Shown piece by piece: positions 16,532-30,370 of a stretch of DNA of 64,000 nt. The position numbers were made by a program, and so were the translations under genes. Within the stretch, counting starts at the first letter, position 1. Each line of letters starts with the position of its first letter. This stretch comes from Paralysiella testudinis (GTDB taxonomy: Bacteria > Pseudomonadota > Gammaproteobacteria > Burkholderiales > Neisseriaceae): positions 1,199,385-1,263,384 of the forward strand of contig NZ_CP069798.1 in the NCBI RefSeq assembly GCF_016894345.1. Reading direction: 5' to 3'. The notes beneath the pieces were generated by a model. That model did not search any database. It was not told the origin of the DNA and saw only the letters and a program-made list of their open reading frames with translations.

Positions 16532-18175
16532 ATGTCTCAGCCCCACACGCCACTTAACTTGCGCCACTTGGCGGCCAGCCGTCGCGGCATGTGGGCGCTG
16601 GCGTGGTTGTTGGGTATGCTCACGCTGCTGGCCACCGTTGGCCTGCTGGCCTTGTCCGGCTGGTTTATCAGCGCCGCCGCACTAGCGGGCATGTTGAGCT
16701 TGGCCAGCGCTTATACGTTTAACTATTTCGGCCCGGCGGCGATTATCCGCCTGTTTGCGATTGTGCGTACCGCCGGGCGTTATGGCGAGCGGTTGGCTTC
16801 GCACCATGCCGCCTTGGGGCTGTTGGCCGATTTGCGCAATCGCCTTTTCGCCAATCTGGCCGCCGCTTCGGCGCACAGCGCCTCGATACGGCAAATGCAC
16901 CGCCTCACCAGCGACATCGACCTGCTCAACGAATACCCTTTGCGCCTGCTGTTGCCGTGGCTGTGGGCGCAAATGCTGTTGGCACTGTTTGCTTTATTGC
17001 TGTGGCTGGTGTCGCCCATTTTATTGGTATGGCTGCTGCCACCTTTGCTTGCCGCGGCGGTATTGTTACCGCTGTGGGCGGCTGCGCGCGGCGTGCGATT
17101 GGCAGCGGCGCAAACCGCACAAGCCGAATCGCGCCGACAAGCCTTGCTGCAACCCTTAACGGCTTTAACCGCTTTATTGCAATGGCAACAATGGCCACGC
17201 TTTCAGGCAGCCTTTACCGATGCCGACGGTGCTTACGCCACCCTGTGGCAACGCCAACAAAACCAAACCGCACAAACCGTATTGTGGCAACAGCTGTGCT
17301 TGGCGCTGGCCGCCGCCGTGTTGTTGTGGCAAGGCGCCGTGGCGGTGGAGCAGGGCCATATTTCGGTGCCTTTGTTGTTGGCGCTGCTGCTGGCTTTGTT
17401 TGGCTTGGTCGAAGTGATGTTGCCGCTGGGCATGCAAATGATGGCCTACGGCTTTAGCCGCGCCGCCTGCCAGCGGCTCAACGATTTAAGCTGCGAAAAC
17501 GCCGCCACCATGGCCAACGGCATCCAGCCTTTGCCGGCGCAACTGCATCTACAGGCACAGCAGCTGTGCGCCAAACAGACCGGTGCGCTCAATGGCGCTG
17601 AAAACATCAACTTTGATGTGCGCAACGGCGAAGTGTTGTGGATACGCGGCGCTTCCGGTGCCGGCAAATCCACTTTATTGCAAGTATTGGCGGGCGAATT
17701 GCTGCCGCAAAACGGCAAATTATTACTCAACGGCCAGCCGCTGCAGCATTGGCAATGGCAAGGCCAGATTGGTTATTTGGCGCAAAATGTGGATATTTTC
17801 GACCTCACCTTGGCACAAAACCTGCGCTTGGGTAAAGCCGATGCCAGCGACGAAGAATTGTGGGCCGCGCTGGATAAAGTGGCGCTGGCCGATTGGGCAC
17901 GCGCCCAGCCGCAAGGCCTGCACACCACACTGGGTGAATACGGCGCCGCCGTATCCGGCGGCCAAGCCCGCCGCATTGCTTTGGCACGTTTATTGCTGCG
18001 ACCCTATCGGATATTGTTGTTGGATGAGCCGTTTGCAGGAGTGGGTGATGATTATTATGGGAAAATAGAGGAAAATCTGGTTAATTTTCATTTTAATGGC
18101 ATACTGGTGGTGGTTAGCCATTATGCATTTGGTTTTTTAAGAGAAAATCACAAGTTATTGCGATATAGTATATAA
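16532..18175 (+). CDS. cydC: cysteine/glutathione ABC exporter subunit CydC
   Basis: A 547-aa partner of CydD: a membrane domain (residues 20-310, beginning with ALAWLLGMLTLLATVGLLALSGW) and an ATPase with Walker A IRGASGAGKSTLLQ, signature VSGGQARRIALARLL and Walker B RILLLDEPFAGV. It forms the CydDC heterodimer. AGGAAATCAGC precedes the ATG. The last 40 codons are more AT-rich than the rest, and the region then drops into the AT-rich upstream sequence of pilC. Confidence 0.92.
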   Translation: MSQPHTPLNLRHLAASRRGMWALAWLLGMLTLLATVGLLALSGWFISAAALAGMLSLASAYTFNYFGPAAIIRLFAIVRTAGRYGERLASHHAALGLLADLRNRLFANLAAASAHSASIRQMHRLTSDIDLLNEYPLRLLLPWLWAQMLLALFALLLWLVSPILLVWLLPPLLAAAVLLPLWAAARGVRLAAAQTAQAESRRQALLQPLTALTALLQWQQWPRFQAAFTDADGAYATLWQRQQNQTAQTVLWQQLCLALAAAVLLWQGAVAVEQGHISVPLLLALLLALFGLVEVMLPLGMQMMAYGFSRAACQRLNDLSCENAATMANGIQPLPAQLHLQAQQLCAKQTGALNGAENINFDVRNGEVLWIRGASGAGKSTLLQVLAGELLPQNGKLLLNGQPLQHWQWQGQIGYLAQNVDIFDLTLAQNLRLGKADASDEELWAALDKVALADWARAQPQGLHTTLGEYGAAVSGGQARRIALARLLLRPYRILLLDEPFAGVGDDYYGKIEENLVNFHFNGILVVVSHYAFGFLRENHKLLRYSI

Positions 18176-18309
18176 TCTAAACATTATATTGCTATATTGC
18201 TGTTCGATGTGGCAAAACTGGAAATAATGTGTAATATATTGATGCCTAAAAGTGTTTGTATCATACAAGAAACGCATTGAATTGCCTGATTGACTCTAAA
18301 GGATTGACA

Positions 18310-21300
18310 ATGGAAAATAAATATGGGTTATCAAAAACATGCCTACTGATTGGGTTGGCATTGTCGGCGTCTGGGCAGGCATCTGCCAATGATTATGTTT
18401 CCCCATTTTCGACAGAACCTCTGCACATGAAAAACATTCTTAGTGCCAAGGTAAAGCCCAATGTTTTGTTTTTAATTGATAACTCAGGAAGTATGGTCGA
18501 TGGTGTTCGGGGGAATTCTATACCTTATATACTACTTGGCTCAAAATATGAACCTTTGGGTAATTCCTATAGTAGATTTTATACGCCTAGGCCGAGGAGT
18601 GAATGGCCTTTGGCAATAAGACGAGATTGTCTAGAGCCTGATGGATTGACGCTGAAGTGTAGTCAATCCTTTAATTTGTATGCGCGTGTTGATGGGGGGG
18701 GTATGAAAACAGTGGCCGAACAGCCTGCGTTAGTAGACCTAATGTTTGCGGTAATGTTGGTACCCGTGGCTATTGGCGAGAGAACCTTGTTCGTGCGAGC
18801 AGTGGCGGCTTTGAGGGTTATAACTACGATATTGTTGCACCCATTGGCGAACCGAAAGAAAAAGTTTTGCGCGACACGTTCTTGGACTTGTTGCAAGATG
18901 AGAAACTTACCCAGAAACAGCGCTGGGGTTTGAGTTTTTTAAACAATGATAACGGAACAATCAAACAAGACAGTGTTGATGATGACTCTTCTACAGCGGC
19001 TGTTGCGGTAAATGATTTATCTGACTCAACGCATCTGGGCAGTTTGAGCAATTCGATTCGAGGTTTTTCGGTAACAGGCGGAACGCCGACAACTCAGCGC
19101 TACTACGAGGTCAGTAGTGCGTTAAGGCAAAGAACAGGCGTGTTTGAAAATGCCATCCAGTACCGTTGTCAACCCAATTTTATTGTCTTGTTGACTGACG
19201 GTGTTACTAACGGGCAACCCTTCGCAGTCTCTAATGACCCGTTTGTCACTAATTACCGCTTGCCTAACGGTATCAATTACAGCCAATGGAGTAGTAGGTG
19301 GTTTGAGGGATCGGGCTGGACGGGGAGTTGGACTGGTAATCAGAATAAAGATGATGGCTTGGCATTTTTGAGTGAAAATTTGGCCACCAACGATATTCTC
19401 ACCGGTGGCAGCGACAAGGAGGGCATTTCTTGGGATGATTCCACTCATTTGGATTTCCAGAAACAAACCATTAAGACCTTAACTGTGGCCTTTGGGCGAG
19501 ATGTGGTCAGCAGTGCCACTGCCAAAGCCTATCTGGAGAATGGTGCCAGCTATATGAGCAAGCTTCAAAGGCGCGGCTATTTTGAAGCGGAGGATAAGGC
19601 AGCATTAAAAAGAGCACTGCAAACGGCACTGGATTTGGCCGGTGGTAATGAAGGCTATGCCTCGGTGGCTCCAGCGGTGGTAGCCAGCCAGGTTCCGCAA
19701 ACTGCCATTGTTGCAACGCTGAATACCAAAAACTGGAGTAGTGAGCTGCATTTTTTGAAATTGAAGCGGGAGGGTGACAAATCTGTTGTGGTTTACAAAA
19801 CTGACACCAATGGCCAGCCGGTTTTGGATGGTAACAACCGACCTGTACCCGACTATGTTTTGCCCAGTTACGGAAGCTTAACCAATAATGCAAGTAGCAG
19901 TGGTTCTACTCGGCGCGTGGTGGTTACCACGCCTAGTACTGCCCCACATTTTTTGACAGCGGCAGATGCACCGGCGGCATTGTTTGGGCTGGATGAGCAG
20001 TTAAAGCTGGATACACTGGCCGCAAAACAATCGTATATCGACTGGCTAATACGCAACAGCAGCAAAACCGATACGCAAATCAACAGCAAGCTGCGGGAGC
20101 GTAGTTTGAAAAACGAAGCAGACAGAAAACCGTCGGATCCTGACCGCCAGATGGGTGATATCACCGGTGGCTCAATATTGCTGTTGGATGATGATGTGGG
20201 CGGCCGGGTAGCTGGCGATAGCCGCCCTAAATTTCTGATTACGGGTGCAAACGACGGTATGTTGCATGTATATCGAACCACAGCGTATACGGACAGAAAC
20301 ACTAATCCCTATGAATTAAAATTCAATTACTTGCCGGGCAGCGCGCGCCGCCAACTTGCGGATGATACGGCATGGGCAAGAGTGGGTGATACGGCTAATC
20401 CGGATTATGGTAAAAACGAATATCATCCGCATCATTATTTGATGAACGGTGGTATTTCCTATATCCGTACCAGTAGGGAAAATTGCCCGATTAAGGAAGG
20501 CGCGGGGTGTACATACGGTTCAGGTCAGCTGATTGTGGTCGGGGCGCTGGGTCAAGGCGGTAAAGGTGTTTATGGTCTTAATCTTGGTGGACGAAGCCAT
20601 GTTGACAATGCCGTAATCGGTTTGTCGCAAGACAATCAGGATCAATGGCTCAATGTACCCGCGTGGGAGAGTGCTTCCAATCAGTTTGGTGCCAATAAGG
20701 CAGATTCGAATAATTACACACAAAGCATGATGTTGGGTTATACGGTAGGCAAACCGGTGATTGCACCGCTGGCAACAAAGCGGGATCAGGATGGCAAGGC
20801 GATAGTGGATGCCGATAATCCCAAGCGTTATGCTGCGTTTGTTGCTAATGGATATTATGGTGCAGACAGCTCGCCAACACTGTATGTATATGATGCCGCC
20901 GGTATTTCATCATGGCGGGATTTATCAGGATCCCCGGGAAGCAACGCGGCCAAAGCATCGGCAAGTGCCAATAATGCGGGGAAACTGATCCGTAAAATCT
21001 CGGTTGGTGGCTCTAACTCGGCTTTAGGGCGCAATGGGCTCTCTTCTCCGGCCGTGGTTGATTTGGATATGAATGGTTCTGTAGATTTGGTCTATGCAGG
21101 CGACTACCACGGAAATATGTACCGTTTTGATTTAAGGCACCCGGATCCGTCAAGTTGGACGGTAAGCCGCATTTATGCCGGTTCATCAGATCAGCCGATT
21201 ACGGCAGCGCCTTCTGTTTACCGAAAAAATAACTCGAATAAACTGGTTGTGGCATTTGGTACGGGAAGTGATTTATATACTGATGATTTATATGAAGTAA

Positions 21301-22082
21301 AAAATAATGTTTCTGGAGATCCGGTTAAAGTCGCCAACACCAAAAATCAGGCTTTTTATGGTATTTTTGATACGGTTTCCGAAGAGAGCAATCTTTTGGC
21401 GCCCTTGGCAGCCAAAGAAGTGCAATTTCAAAATCGAGATACCCAATTAACCAAACAAGCAATTACAGAAGACAATAAGTCTTTAACACTTGAAGGTGAG
21501 GCAAAAACAGTCAGGATTTTAACTAATAATAAGGTTCCTGAAACGGGAAACGGTAGTATGGGTTGGTATGTGCAGTTGTCCACTAATACAGGGGAGCGTG
21601 TAACAGTTCAGCCTGAAGTTATTGCGAATAGTGTATTTTTTACCACTCGTCAATATACTTTTAAAGATGAAGGTAAGGTTTGTTCGATTGAAAGCAGTAG
21701 TGGTTCCGGTTGGGTTTGGGGTGTTAACGCAGAAACAGGTGGTAATCTGAGTGCATATACGGCCAATTTCAATCCGTTAACGGATCGGAGGCGAGATGGT
21801 GCTATTTATTTCTCTGCATATGCTGTCGAGGGTATTCCGTCTGCAACCAACTTTTTGGCAAATAACTCAGCATCGTTAATTCCTAACATATATCAAGTAT
21901 CAGGTCAAGTGAAAGATGGCGAGGAAAAACCTATTCCGCCAGAGTTGATTTGTCGGCGAGGAAGTGGTGGTGCTGGTGAACTGATGTATACGACGTCTAC
22001 GGGTAAATGGGAATCTACTGGAATAGCTTGTCCTCTTACCAATACCGGCGTTAAACGCCTTTCCTGGCGAGAAATCTTCTAA
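18310..22082 (+). pseudogene. pilC: type IV pilus tip adhesin PilC/PilY1, phase-OFF by a poly-G tract
   Basis: The reading frame starts at 18310 with signal peptide MENKYGLSKTCLLIGLALSA and a von Willebrand A-like MIDAS motif DNSGSM. It runs into eight G's at 18694-18701, about codon 129, then shifts and ends at 18933. One more G (nine), or two fewer (six), gives one open frame of about 1257 codons to 22082. The restored junction reads ARVDGGG-YENSGRT, then EKVLRDTFLDLL. The C-terminal PilY1 beta-propeller carries the calcium loop DLDMNGSVD. PilC promotes pilus assembly, adhesion and twitching and is phase-variable by poly-G slippage in pathogenic Neisseria. I read this as the OFF state rather than a dead gene; a sequencing error in the tract is also possible. 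Confidence 0.88.
18694..18701 (+). repeat. poly-G tract (8 G) in pilC
   Basis: Eight consecutive G's mark the exact point where the two halves of pilC go out of frame. Homopolymeric G tracts of this length are slipped-strand hot spots. Here the tract lies in the N-terminal vWA-like domain, not in the signal-peptide region as in N. gonorrhoeae and N. meningitidis pilC. Confidence 0.85.
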
Positions 22083-22103
22083 TCAGTATTAACCTGTCAT
22101 ACC

Positions 22104-22158
22104 AAGGCTGCCTGAAACTTTTAGCTTCGCAGAAGCTTCATTTTCAGGCAGCCTTTTC
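22104..22158 (+). terminator. inverted-DUS terminator after pilC
   Basis: AAGGCTGCCTGAAA and TTTCAGGCAGCCTT form the stem, with an inner hairpin AGCTTC/GAAGCT in the loop, followed by TTCTTTT. The remaining 260 bases before carA show no gene and contain a plausible but weak promoter region. Confidence 0.75.
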
Positions 22159-22424
22159 TTTTGGCTTCTGCCTTGCCAGTGGTGGGGATATTCAGTAAAA
22201 TGCACTGCTTCTATGGCATGGTTGCCATGTCAAAAAGCACGTAACACAGCGGCCTTGGGCGTTGTGGGGCGTGTTTTTTTTTAGCCTGATTTTGGCATTT
22301 GCTGCGGTAAAGCAAGTGCTTGTGATTCCATACTATGATTTCAGATGTGCGCCCAGATAAAGTGGGGTTCGGCTGTGGCCGGTTTGAGCGTGCATGCCAA
22401 TATTCAATCAACAGGATTAAAACA

Positions 22425-23558
22425 ATGACAACAAGCGCGATTTTGGTTTTGGCGGATGGCAGTGTGTTTCACGGCAGTGCCATTGGTGCTGCGGGCACGG
22501 CGGTGGGGGAGGTGGTGTTTAACACCGCCATCACCGGCTATCAGGAAATCCTTACCGATCCCTCTTATGCCCGCCAAATGGTAACGCTCACTTACCCGCA
22601 TATCGGTAATACCGGTGTAAATGAAGAAGATGCGGAAAGCGGCCAGATTTATGCGGCCGGCTTGATTATTCGCGATTTACCCTTGCAACACAGTAATTTC
22701 CGCGCCAGCGAAAGCTTGGGCGACTATTTGCAGCGCCATCAAACGGTGGCGATTGCCGATATTGATACCCGCCGCCTCACCCGTTTGCTGCGCGATAAAG
22801 GTGCACAGGCGGGCTGTATTATGAGCGGCGCCGATGCCACGGAGGAAAAGGCGCTGGCGTTGGCACAGGAATTTGGCAGCATGGCGGGCAAGGATTTGGC
22901 GCAAGAAGTTACCTGCGCCCAGCCGTATGAGTTTACCCAAGGCGAGTGGCGCTTGGGTGTCGGTTTCAGGCAGCCTGAAAGCCAGCCTTACCATGTGGTG
23001 GCTTATGATTTTGGCGTGAAAACCAATATTTTGCGTATGCTGGCCGAGCGCGGCTGCCGCATTACGGTGGTGCCGGCCAAAACGACAGCGCAAGAAGTAT
23101 TGGCATTGCAGCCGGACGGCGTATTTTTGTCGAACGGCCCCGGCGATCCGGAGCCGTGTGATTATGCCATCGCCGCGGTAAAAGAATTGCTGGCCAGCCA
23201 AAAACCGCTGTTCGGCATTTGCTTGGGGCACCAGTTATTGGGGCTGGCGGTGGGCGGAAAAACCCGCAAAATGGCCTTTGGCCATCACGGTGCCAACCAT
23301 CCGGTACAGGATTTGGCCAGTGGCCGGGTGATGATTACCAGTCAAAACCACGGCTTTGAGGTGGATGCTGCCAGCTTGCCGGAGCATGTGCGCATTACCC
23401 ACAAATCGCTGTTCGACGGCTCTTTGCAAGGCATCGAGCTGACCAACCAAGCGGCATTTTCATTCCAAGGCCACCCCGAAGCCAGCCCCGGCCCGCACGA
23501 TGTGGCGTATTTGTTCGACAAGTTTATCAACAGCATGCAAGCGGCCAAGGCTGCCTGA
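22425..23558 (+). CDS. carA: carbamoyl-phosphate synthase small subunit
   Basis: A 377-aa glutamine amidotransferase subunit that passes ammonia to CarB for arginine and pyrimidine synthesis. The N-terminal half contains [17 protein letters not shown]. The class I amidotransferase domain has the nucleophile Cys in [13 protein letters not shown] and the His-x-Glu pair in [14 protein letters not shown] 22425, after AGGATTAAAACA, gives the canonical N terminus. The stop codon is supplied by a DUS: AAGGCTGCCTGA reads Lys-Ala-Ala-stop. carB lies 2.4 kb downstream, separated by leuE and a peptidase gene. Confidence 0.96.
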   Translation: MTTSAILVLADGSVFHGSAIGAAGTAVGEVVFNTAITGYQEILTDPSYARQMVTLTYPHIGNTGVNEEDAESGQIYAAGLIIRDLPLQHSNFRASESLGDYLQRHQTVAIADIDTRRLTRLLRDKGAQAGCIMSGADATEEKALALAQEFGSMAGKDLAQEVTCAQPYEFTQGEWRLGVGFRQPESQPYHVVAYDFGVKTNILRMLAERGCRITVVPAKTTAQEVLALQPDGVFLSNGPGDPEPCDYAIAAVKELLASQKPLFGICLGHQLLGLAVGGKTRKMAFGHHGANHPVQDLASGRVMITSQNHGFEVDAASLPEHVRITHKSLFDGSLQGIELTNQAAFSFQGHPEASPGPHDVAYLFDKFINSMQAAKAA

Positions 23559-23571
23559 AGAATGGGTTTAT

Positions 23572-23591
23572 GCCGGATACGGCTATCCGGC
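23572..23591. repeat. small perfect hairpin after carA
   Basis: GCCGGATA-CGGC-TATCCGGC lies 13 bases after the carA stop, with only a weak T-rich stretch behind it. It may act as a transcript-end stem. Two DUS copies follow before leuE. Confidence 0.4.
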
Positions 23592-23650
23592 GATTATTTG
23601 TAGCATAAAACCTATGCTGCCTGAAAACCAAGGCTGCCTGAAAGCGCACC

Positions 23651-24301
23651 ATGTTCGGCATTACCGATTTAAGCACCTATATCATTGGCACCATTGCCAT
23701 TATTTTGCTGCCCGGCCCCAATTCCATGTATTGCCTGGCCATGGCGGGGCAGCATGGAATAAAAACCGGCTATCGCGTGGTGGCGGGTATTTTGTTGGGC
23801 GATGGCGTGCTGATGTTGGCCACGGCATTGGGTGCGGGTGCTGTACTCAAAGCGGTGCCGGAGCTGTTTCATACCGTAAAGCTGGTTGGCGGGCTGTATC
23901 TGGCCTATATCGGCTGGGGCTTATTGCGCGGGGCGGTGCAAAAATGGCTGGCGCGGCAGCCGCAAGCGGTGGCGGCCACAGCGCAGGCGGCTTCTGCGCC
24001 TAAGCATGTGTTTAAACGCGCCTTATTGCTGAGCCTCACTAACCCCAAAGCGATTTTGTTTTTGCTGTCGTTTTTTGTGCAATTTGTGAACCCGGCCTAC
24101 GCCCACCCGCTGCTGAGTTTTTTGGTGTTGGCGCTGATTTTGCAAATCACCAGTTTTGCTTATTTAAGCATGTTGGTGTTTTCTGGCAGCCGCTTGGCGG
24201 CGGCGTTTCGGCGCCAGCGTCGGGTTTCTGCGGCGGGCATGGGCACGGTGGGGCTGTTGTTTATCGGCTTTGCGGTTAAATTATGGCTGGCCGAGCTTTA
24301 A
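23651..24301 (+). CDS. leuE: LysE/RhtB-family amino-acid exporter (LeuE-like)
   Basis: A 216-aa inner-membrane exporter with six predicted helices. The family marker is IILLPGPNSMYCLAMAGQHG near the N terminus; the second half contains LLSLTNPKAILFLLSFFVQFV, where the conserved NPK is clear. Members export leucine, lysine, threonine or homoserine. The N terminus and the GQHGIKTGYR segment resemble LeuE most, but the substrate is not proved by sequence. A DUS ends 6 bases before the start codon. Confidence 0.82.
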   Translation: MFGITDLSTYIIGTIAIILLPGPNSMYCLAMAGQHGIKTGYRVVAGILLGDGVLMLATALGAGAVLKAVPELFHTVKLVGGLYLAYIGWGLLRGAVQKWLARQPQAVAATAQAASAPKHVFKRALLLSLTNPKAILFLLSFFVQFVNPAYAHPLLSFLVLALILQITSFAYLSMLVFSGSRLAAAFRRQRRVSAAGMGTVGLLFIGFAVKLWLAEL

Positions 24302-24448
24302 ATATGGGTTTCAGGTAGCCTAAGGGCTTGTTGACAATTTTTCTGGATTTACGCGTGGATGCAAACCAAGATATTTTTGTTGGTGGGCAAGTAATCGCGG
24401 TGGGCGAGGGCGTGTTTAGGCTGCCTGAAGCCTCACAATAAAGTGAAT

Positions 24449-25927
24449 ATGAAAACCAACACAAAATCGAACGTAAAACCCGCCGTAGCTGCCTGTTTAC
24501 TGGCATTTTTAGCGCTAGGTGTATTACCAATTGCCAACGCCGCACCCACAGCAGGCGACGTAAACTGGCAAAGCTGCCGCGCAGCGGCGTTTAAAGGCTG
24601 GTTCAGCAAACAAGCGCCGGCGGCGCCCGGGTTGGAGTGTGCTGTGTTATCGGTGCCCTTGTCTTACCAGCCGCAAGAAGCTGCCCATCAGCGCGAAGTG
24701 AAGCTGGCGCTCACCCGCCAGCGTGCCAAAAACAGCCAAGGTGCAATGCTGCTGATTGCCGGCGGGCCGGGGCAGGCGGGGATTAACCCGGCTGTGGCCA
24801 ACAGCGCCGCCACGCGGCAATTGTTGCGCGAATACGATATTATCGGCTACTCACCGCGCGGCGTAGCGCCTTCGTTGCCCACCATTGCCTGCCCGATGCC
24901 AGAAGAAAGTAAAACAACACCCGATAGCCAAACCTATGTAGCCAGTTGTGTTAACCATATGGGTGAGGACACACTCAAATACATGAGCACGCGCGATGCA
25001 GTGGAAGATGTGGAATCCATCCGCCGTGCGCTGGGCATAGACCGCTGGAATTTGGTGAGCTACTCCTACGGCACCAAAGTGGCCGCGCTGTATGCCCAGC
25101 GCTATCCCGCCCATGTGCGCAGCGCCGTATTGGATGGCGTGGTGGATTTGGCTGAAGACTTAACCACGCAGCGGTTCACCCAAGAGCAGGGCTATCAAGA
25201 TACCTTTGAACACTTTGCCGCCTGGTGTGCGCAAAATCAGCGCCATTGCCCGCTGGCCGCCGAGCCGGAAGCCGCCAACCAGCGTATGCACGCCTTACTG
25301 GCCAAGCTGAATGAGCACCCGCTCACCGATAAACAAGGCGAAGCCATCGACAGCGATGCCTTAATCGGGCTGATGAGCACCGAAATGCTGTGGCAGGAAG
25401 GCTGGCCGGATTTGGCCAAAACCATGCGCGACTTACAGCAAGGCCGCACCGGCAGCTACAACCGCCTGAAATACCAAGCGCCCGCAGGCGAACACGAAGA
25501 CGATGCGCTCACCGTTATCAATTGCGCCGATGCCGCTTTGCAACTGCAGCGCGAACAGGAATTGCAGCGCCTGCGTAAAATCGACGCCGCCTCCCGCTTT
25601 GATAACTACCGCGCCAAAAGCGATGAAGAATTGCTGGAGCCTTGCTCCTATTGGCCGCATCCCGGCACCGATGTAGCGCATACCCCCAAACCCGATCCGC
25701 GCCTGCCCAAACTGCTGTTTGTGGCGCAAACCCACGACGGCACCACGCCCTACCGCAATGCCCAAGCCATGGCCAAAGCCTTTGGCGGCCACCTGCTCAC
25801 CCGCGAAGGCAAAGGCCATTCCTTGGCCTTGTTTGGCCTAAGTGCTTGCGTAGATAAACAAGTTTCGGAATACATTATTGATCCATATGGATTTGTTGAG
25901 ACGAAGCTTTGTGATGGAAAAGAATAA
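24449..25927 (+). CDS. secreted alpha/beta-hydrolase, tripeptidyl aminopeptidase type
   Basis: A 492-aa protein with a Sec signal peptide (cleavage near IANA-APTAG). The alpha/beta-hydrolase core has the oxyanion segment IAGGPGQAG, the nucleophile elbow SYSYGTKVA, and the catalytic Asp/His region at the C terminus (QTHDGTTPYRNA and GKGHSLAL), within a TAP-like C-terminal domain. Relatives cleave tripeptides or N-terminal proline residues from peptides. It probably acts in the periplasm. I use ATG 24449; a GTG two codons earlier is also possible and the ribosome site is weak. It sits between carA and carB without obvious link to them. Confidence 0.85.
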   Translation: MKTNTKSNVKPAVAACLLAFLALGVLPIANAAPTAGDVNWQSCRAAAFKGWFSKQAPAAPGLECAVLSVPLSYQPQEAAHQREVKLALTRQRAKNSQGAMLLIAGGPGQAGINPAVANSAATRQLLREYDIIGYSPRGVAPSLPTIACPMPEESKTTPDSQTYVASCVNHMGEDTLKYMSTRDAVEDVESIRRALGIDRWNLVSYSYGTKVAALYAQRYPAHVRSAVLDGVVDLAEDLTTQRFTQEQGYQDTFEHFAAWCAQNQRHCPLAAEPEAANQRMHALLAKLNEHPLTDKQGEAIDSDALIGLMSTEMLWQEGWPDLAKTMRDLQQGRTGSYNRLKYQAPAGEHEDDALTVINCADAALQLQREQELQRLRKIDAASRFDNYRAKSDEELLEPCSYWPHPGTDVAHTPKPDPRLPKLLFVAQTHDGTTPYRNAQAMAKAFGGHLLTREGKGHSLALFGLSACVDKQVSEYIIDPYGFVETKLCDGKE

Positions 25928-26000
25928 GGAAGCGGCGATATTTTCAGGCAGCCTGAAACCGATAAAATTGAAATTGAAATAACCCGAAGCGAGAGAAAAA

Positions 26001-29210
<3,210 letters not shown>

Positions 29211-29239
29211 TGTGGGTTGGCGGCATTGAGTATTGAATA

Positions 29240-29280
29240 AAGGCTGCCTGAAAGCATGGTTTGTTTTCAGGCAGCCTCTT
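29240..29280 (+). terminator. inverted-DUS terminator after carB
   Basis: AAGGCTGCCTGAAA and TTTTCAGGCAGCCT form a stem with a 10-base loop. The rest of the gap to 29497 has no gene; it contains a perfect hairpin GCACCTGC-CTAC-GCAGGTGC (29397-29416) and another reversed DUS. Confidence 0.7.
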
Positions 29281-29497
29281 ATGGGCAAGGATGGGCAAGG
29301 ATTTATAAATTCTGAGGCTTTTGCAAGATACCGTTTACTTACGCGCTCAAAATGGTTCCGGCTTGCCATTAGCTGCGCAAGTTCACTGCGAACTGGGCAC
29401 CTGCCTACGCAGGTGCGACGGATGTGGTAGTACAAAAGTTTCAGGCAGCCTTTAAGCAGTAGATAAATAGCTTCAGTAGCCAATAGAAAGATAAAAC

Positions 29498-30250
29498 ATG
29501 GTATTACGCAACGACATTATTGATTGGTGCAACCAGCAATTGGCGATAGCGCAGTTTAAAGACTATGCCCCCAACGGCTTGCAAGTAGAGGGTGCAGCGC
29601 AGGTGAACAAAATCGTGTGCGCGGTGACGGCCAGCCGTGCGGCAATTGAATTTGCCGCTGCCGAGGGCGCAGATATGCTGCTGGTGCATCACGGCCTGTT
29701 TTGGAAAAGCGAGCCGGTGGGCATTGTGGGCTGGAAGCGGCAACGCATCGCCGCTTTGCTGGCGCACAACATCAATCTGGTGGGCTATCATCTGCCATTG
29801 GATGTGCATCCGCAGTGGGGCAACAATGCCCAGCTCGCCGCCCGTTTGGGCTGGCAGGTGGAAGCCCAAACCGGCGAGCAAAATCTATTGATGTTGGGTA
29901 GGCTGCCTGAAGCGGTAACACTTACGCGTTTACAGGCCGACATTGGTGCCACGCTGGGCGCAGCACCGCTGTTAATCAGTGATAAGCCCAATCGCATGGC
30001 GCACAAAATCGCGTGGTGCAGCGGCGGGGCGCAAGGGTTTTTTCAGGCAGCGATTGATTTGGGTGTGGATGCGTTTATTACCGGTGAAGTGTCCGAAGCG
30101 CAATACCATCTGGCACACGAAACCGGGGTGGCGTTTTTGGCCGCCGGGCACCATGCCAGCGAGCGCTACGGCGTGCAGGCGCTGGCAGCGGCGGTAGAAG
30201 CACAATTTGGCCTGCCATTTGTGTTTTTTGACCAGGCAAACCCTGTTTAA
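29498..30250 (+). CDS. Nif3-like dinuclear metal-centre protein
   Basis: A 250-aa protein of the Nif3/YbgI (DUF34) family, which forms hexameric toroids with two metal ions per subunit. The metal ligands appear in LLVHHGLFW and VGYHLPLDVHPQWGNN near the N terminus, and in FITGEVSEAQYHLAHE and AAGHHASERYGVQAL at the C terminus. Members are annotated as GTP cyclohydrolase I type 2 homologues, but the in vivo role is unsettled. It is 120 bases upstream of petA and on the same strand. Length is normal. Confidence 0.9.
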   Translation: MVLRNDIIDWCNQQLAIAQFKDYAPNGLQVEGAAQVNKIVCAVTASRAAIEFAAAEGADMLLVHHGLFWKSEPVGIVGWKRQRIAALLAHNINLVGYHLPLDVHPQWGNNAQLAARLGWQVEAQTGEQNLLMLGRLPEAVTLTRLQADIGATLGAAPLLISDKPNRMAHKIAWCSGGAQGFFQAAIDLGVDAFITGEVSEAQYHLAHETGVAFLAAGHHASERYGVQALAAAVEAQFGLPFVFFDQANPV

Positions 30251-30370
30251 AATCAAAATATGCTGTAAAACTTTACCTGATTTAAAAATAGGCTTAAGTA
30301 TTGCGTCAAAATCAGTTAGAATTGCCCAGTTTAATGGCCGGTATTTCCCAAAGTTCTAGGACAAGTGACA

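Noticed and set aside
29301..29430. Hairpins and short ORF between carB and the Nif3 gene as a mobile element
   Set aside because: No terminal repeats, no target duplication and no coding content; only small palindromes and a DUS are present.
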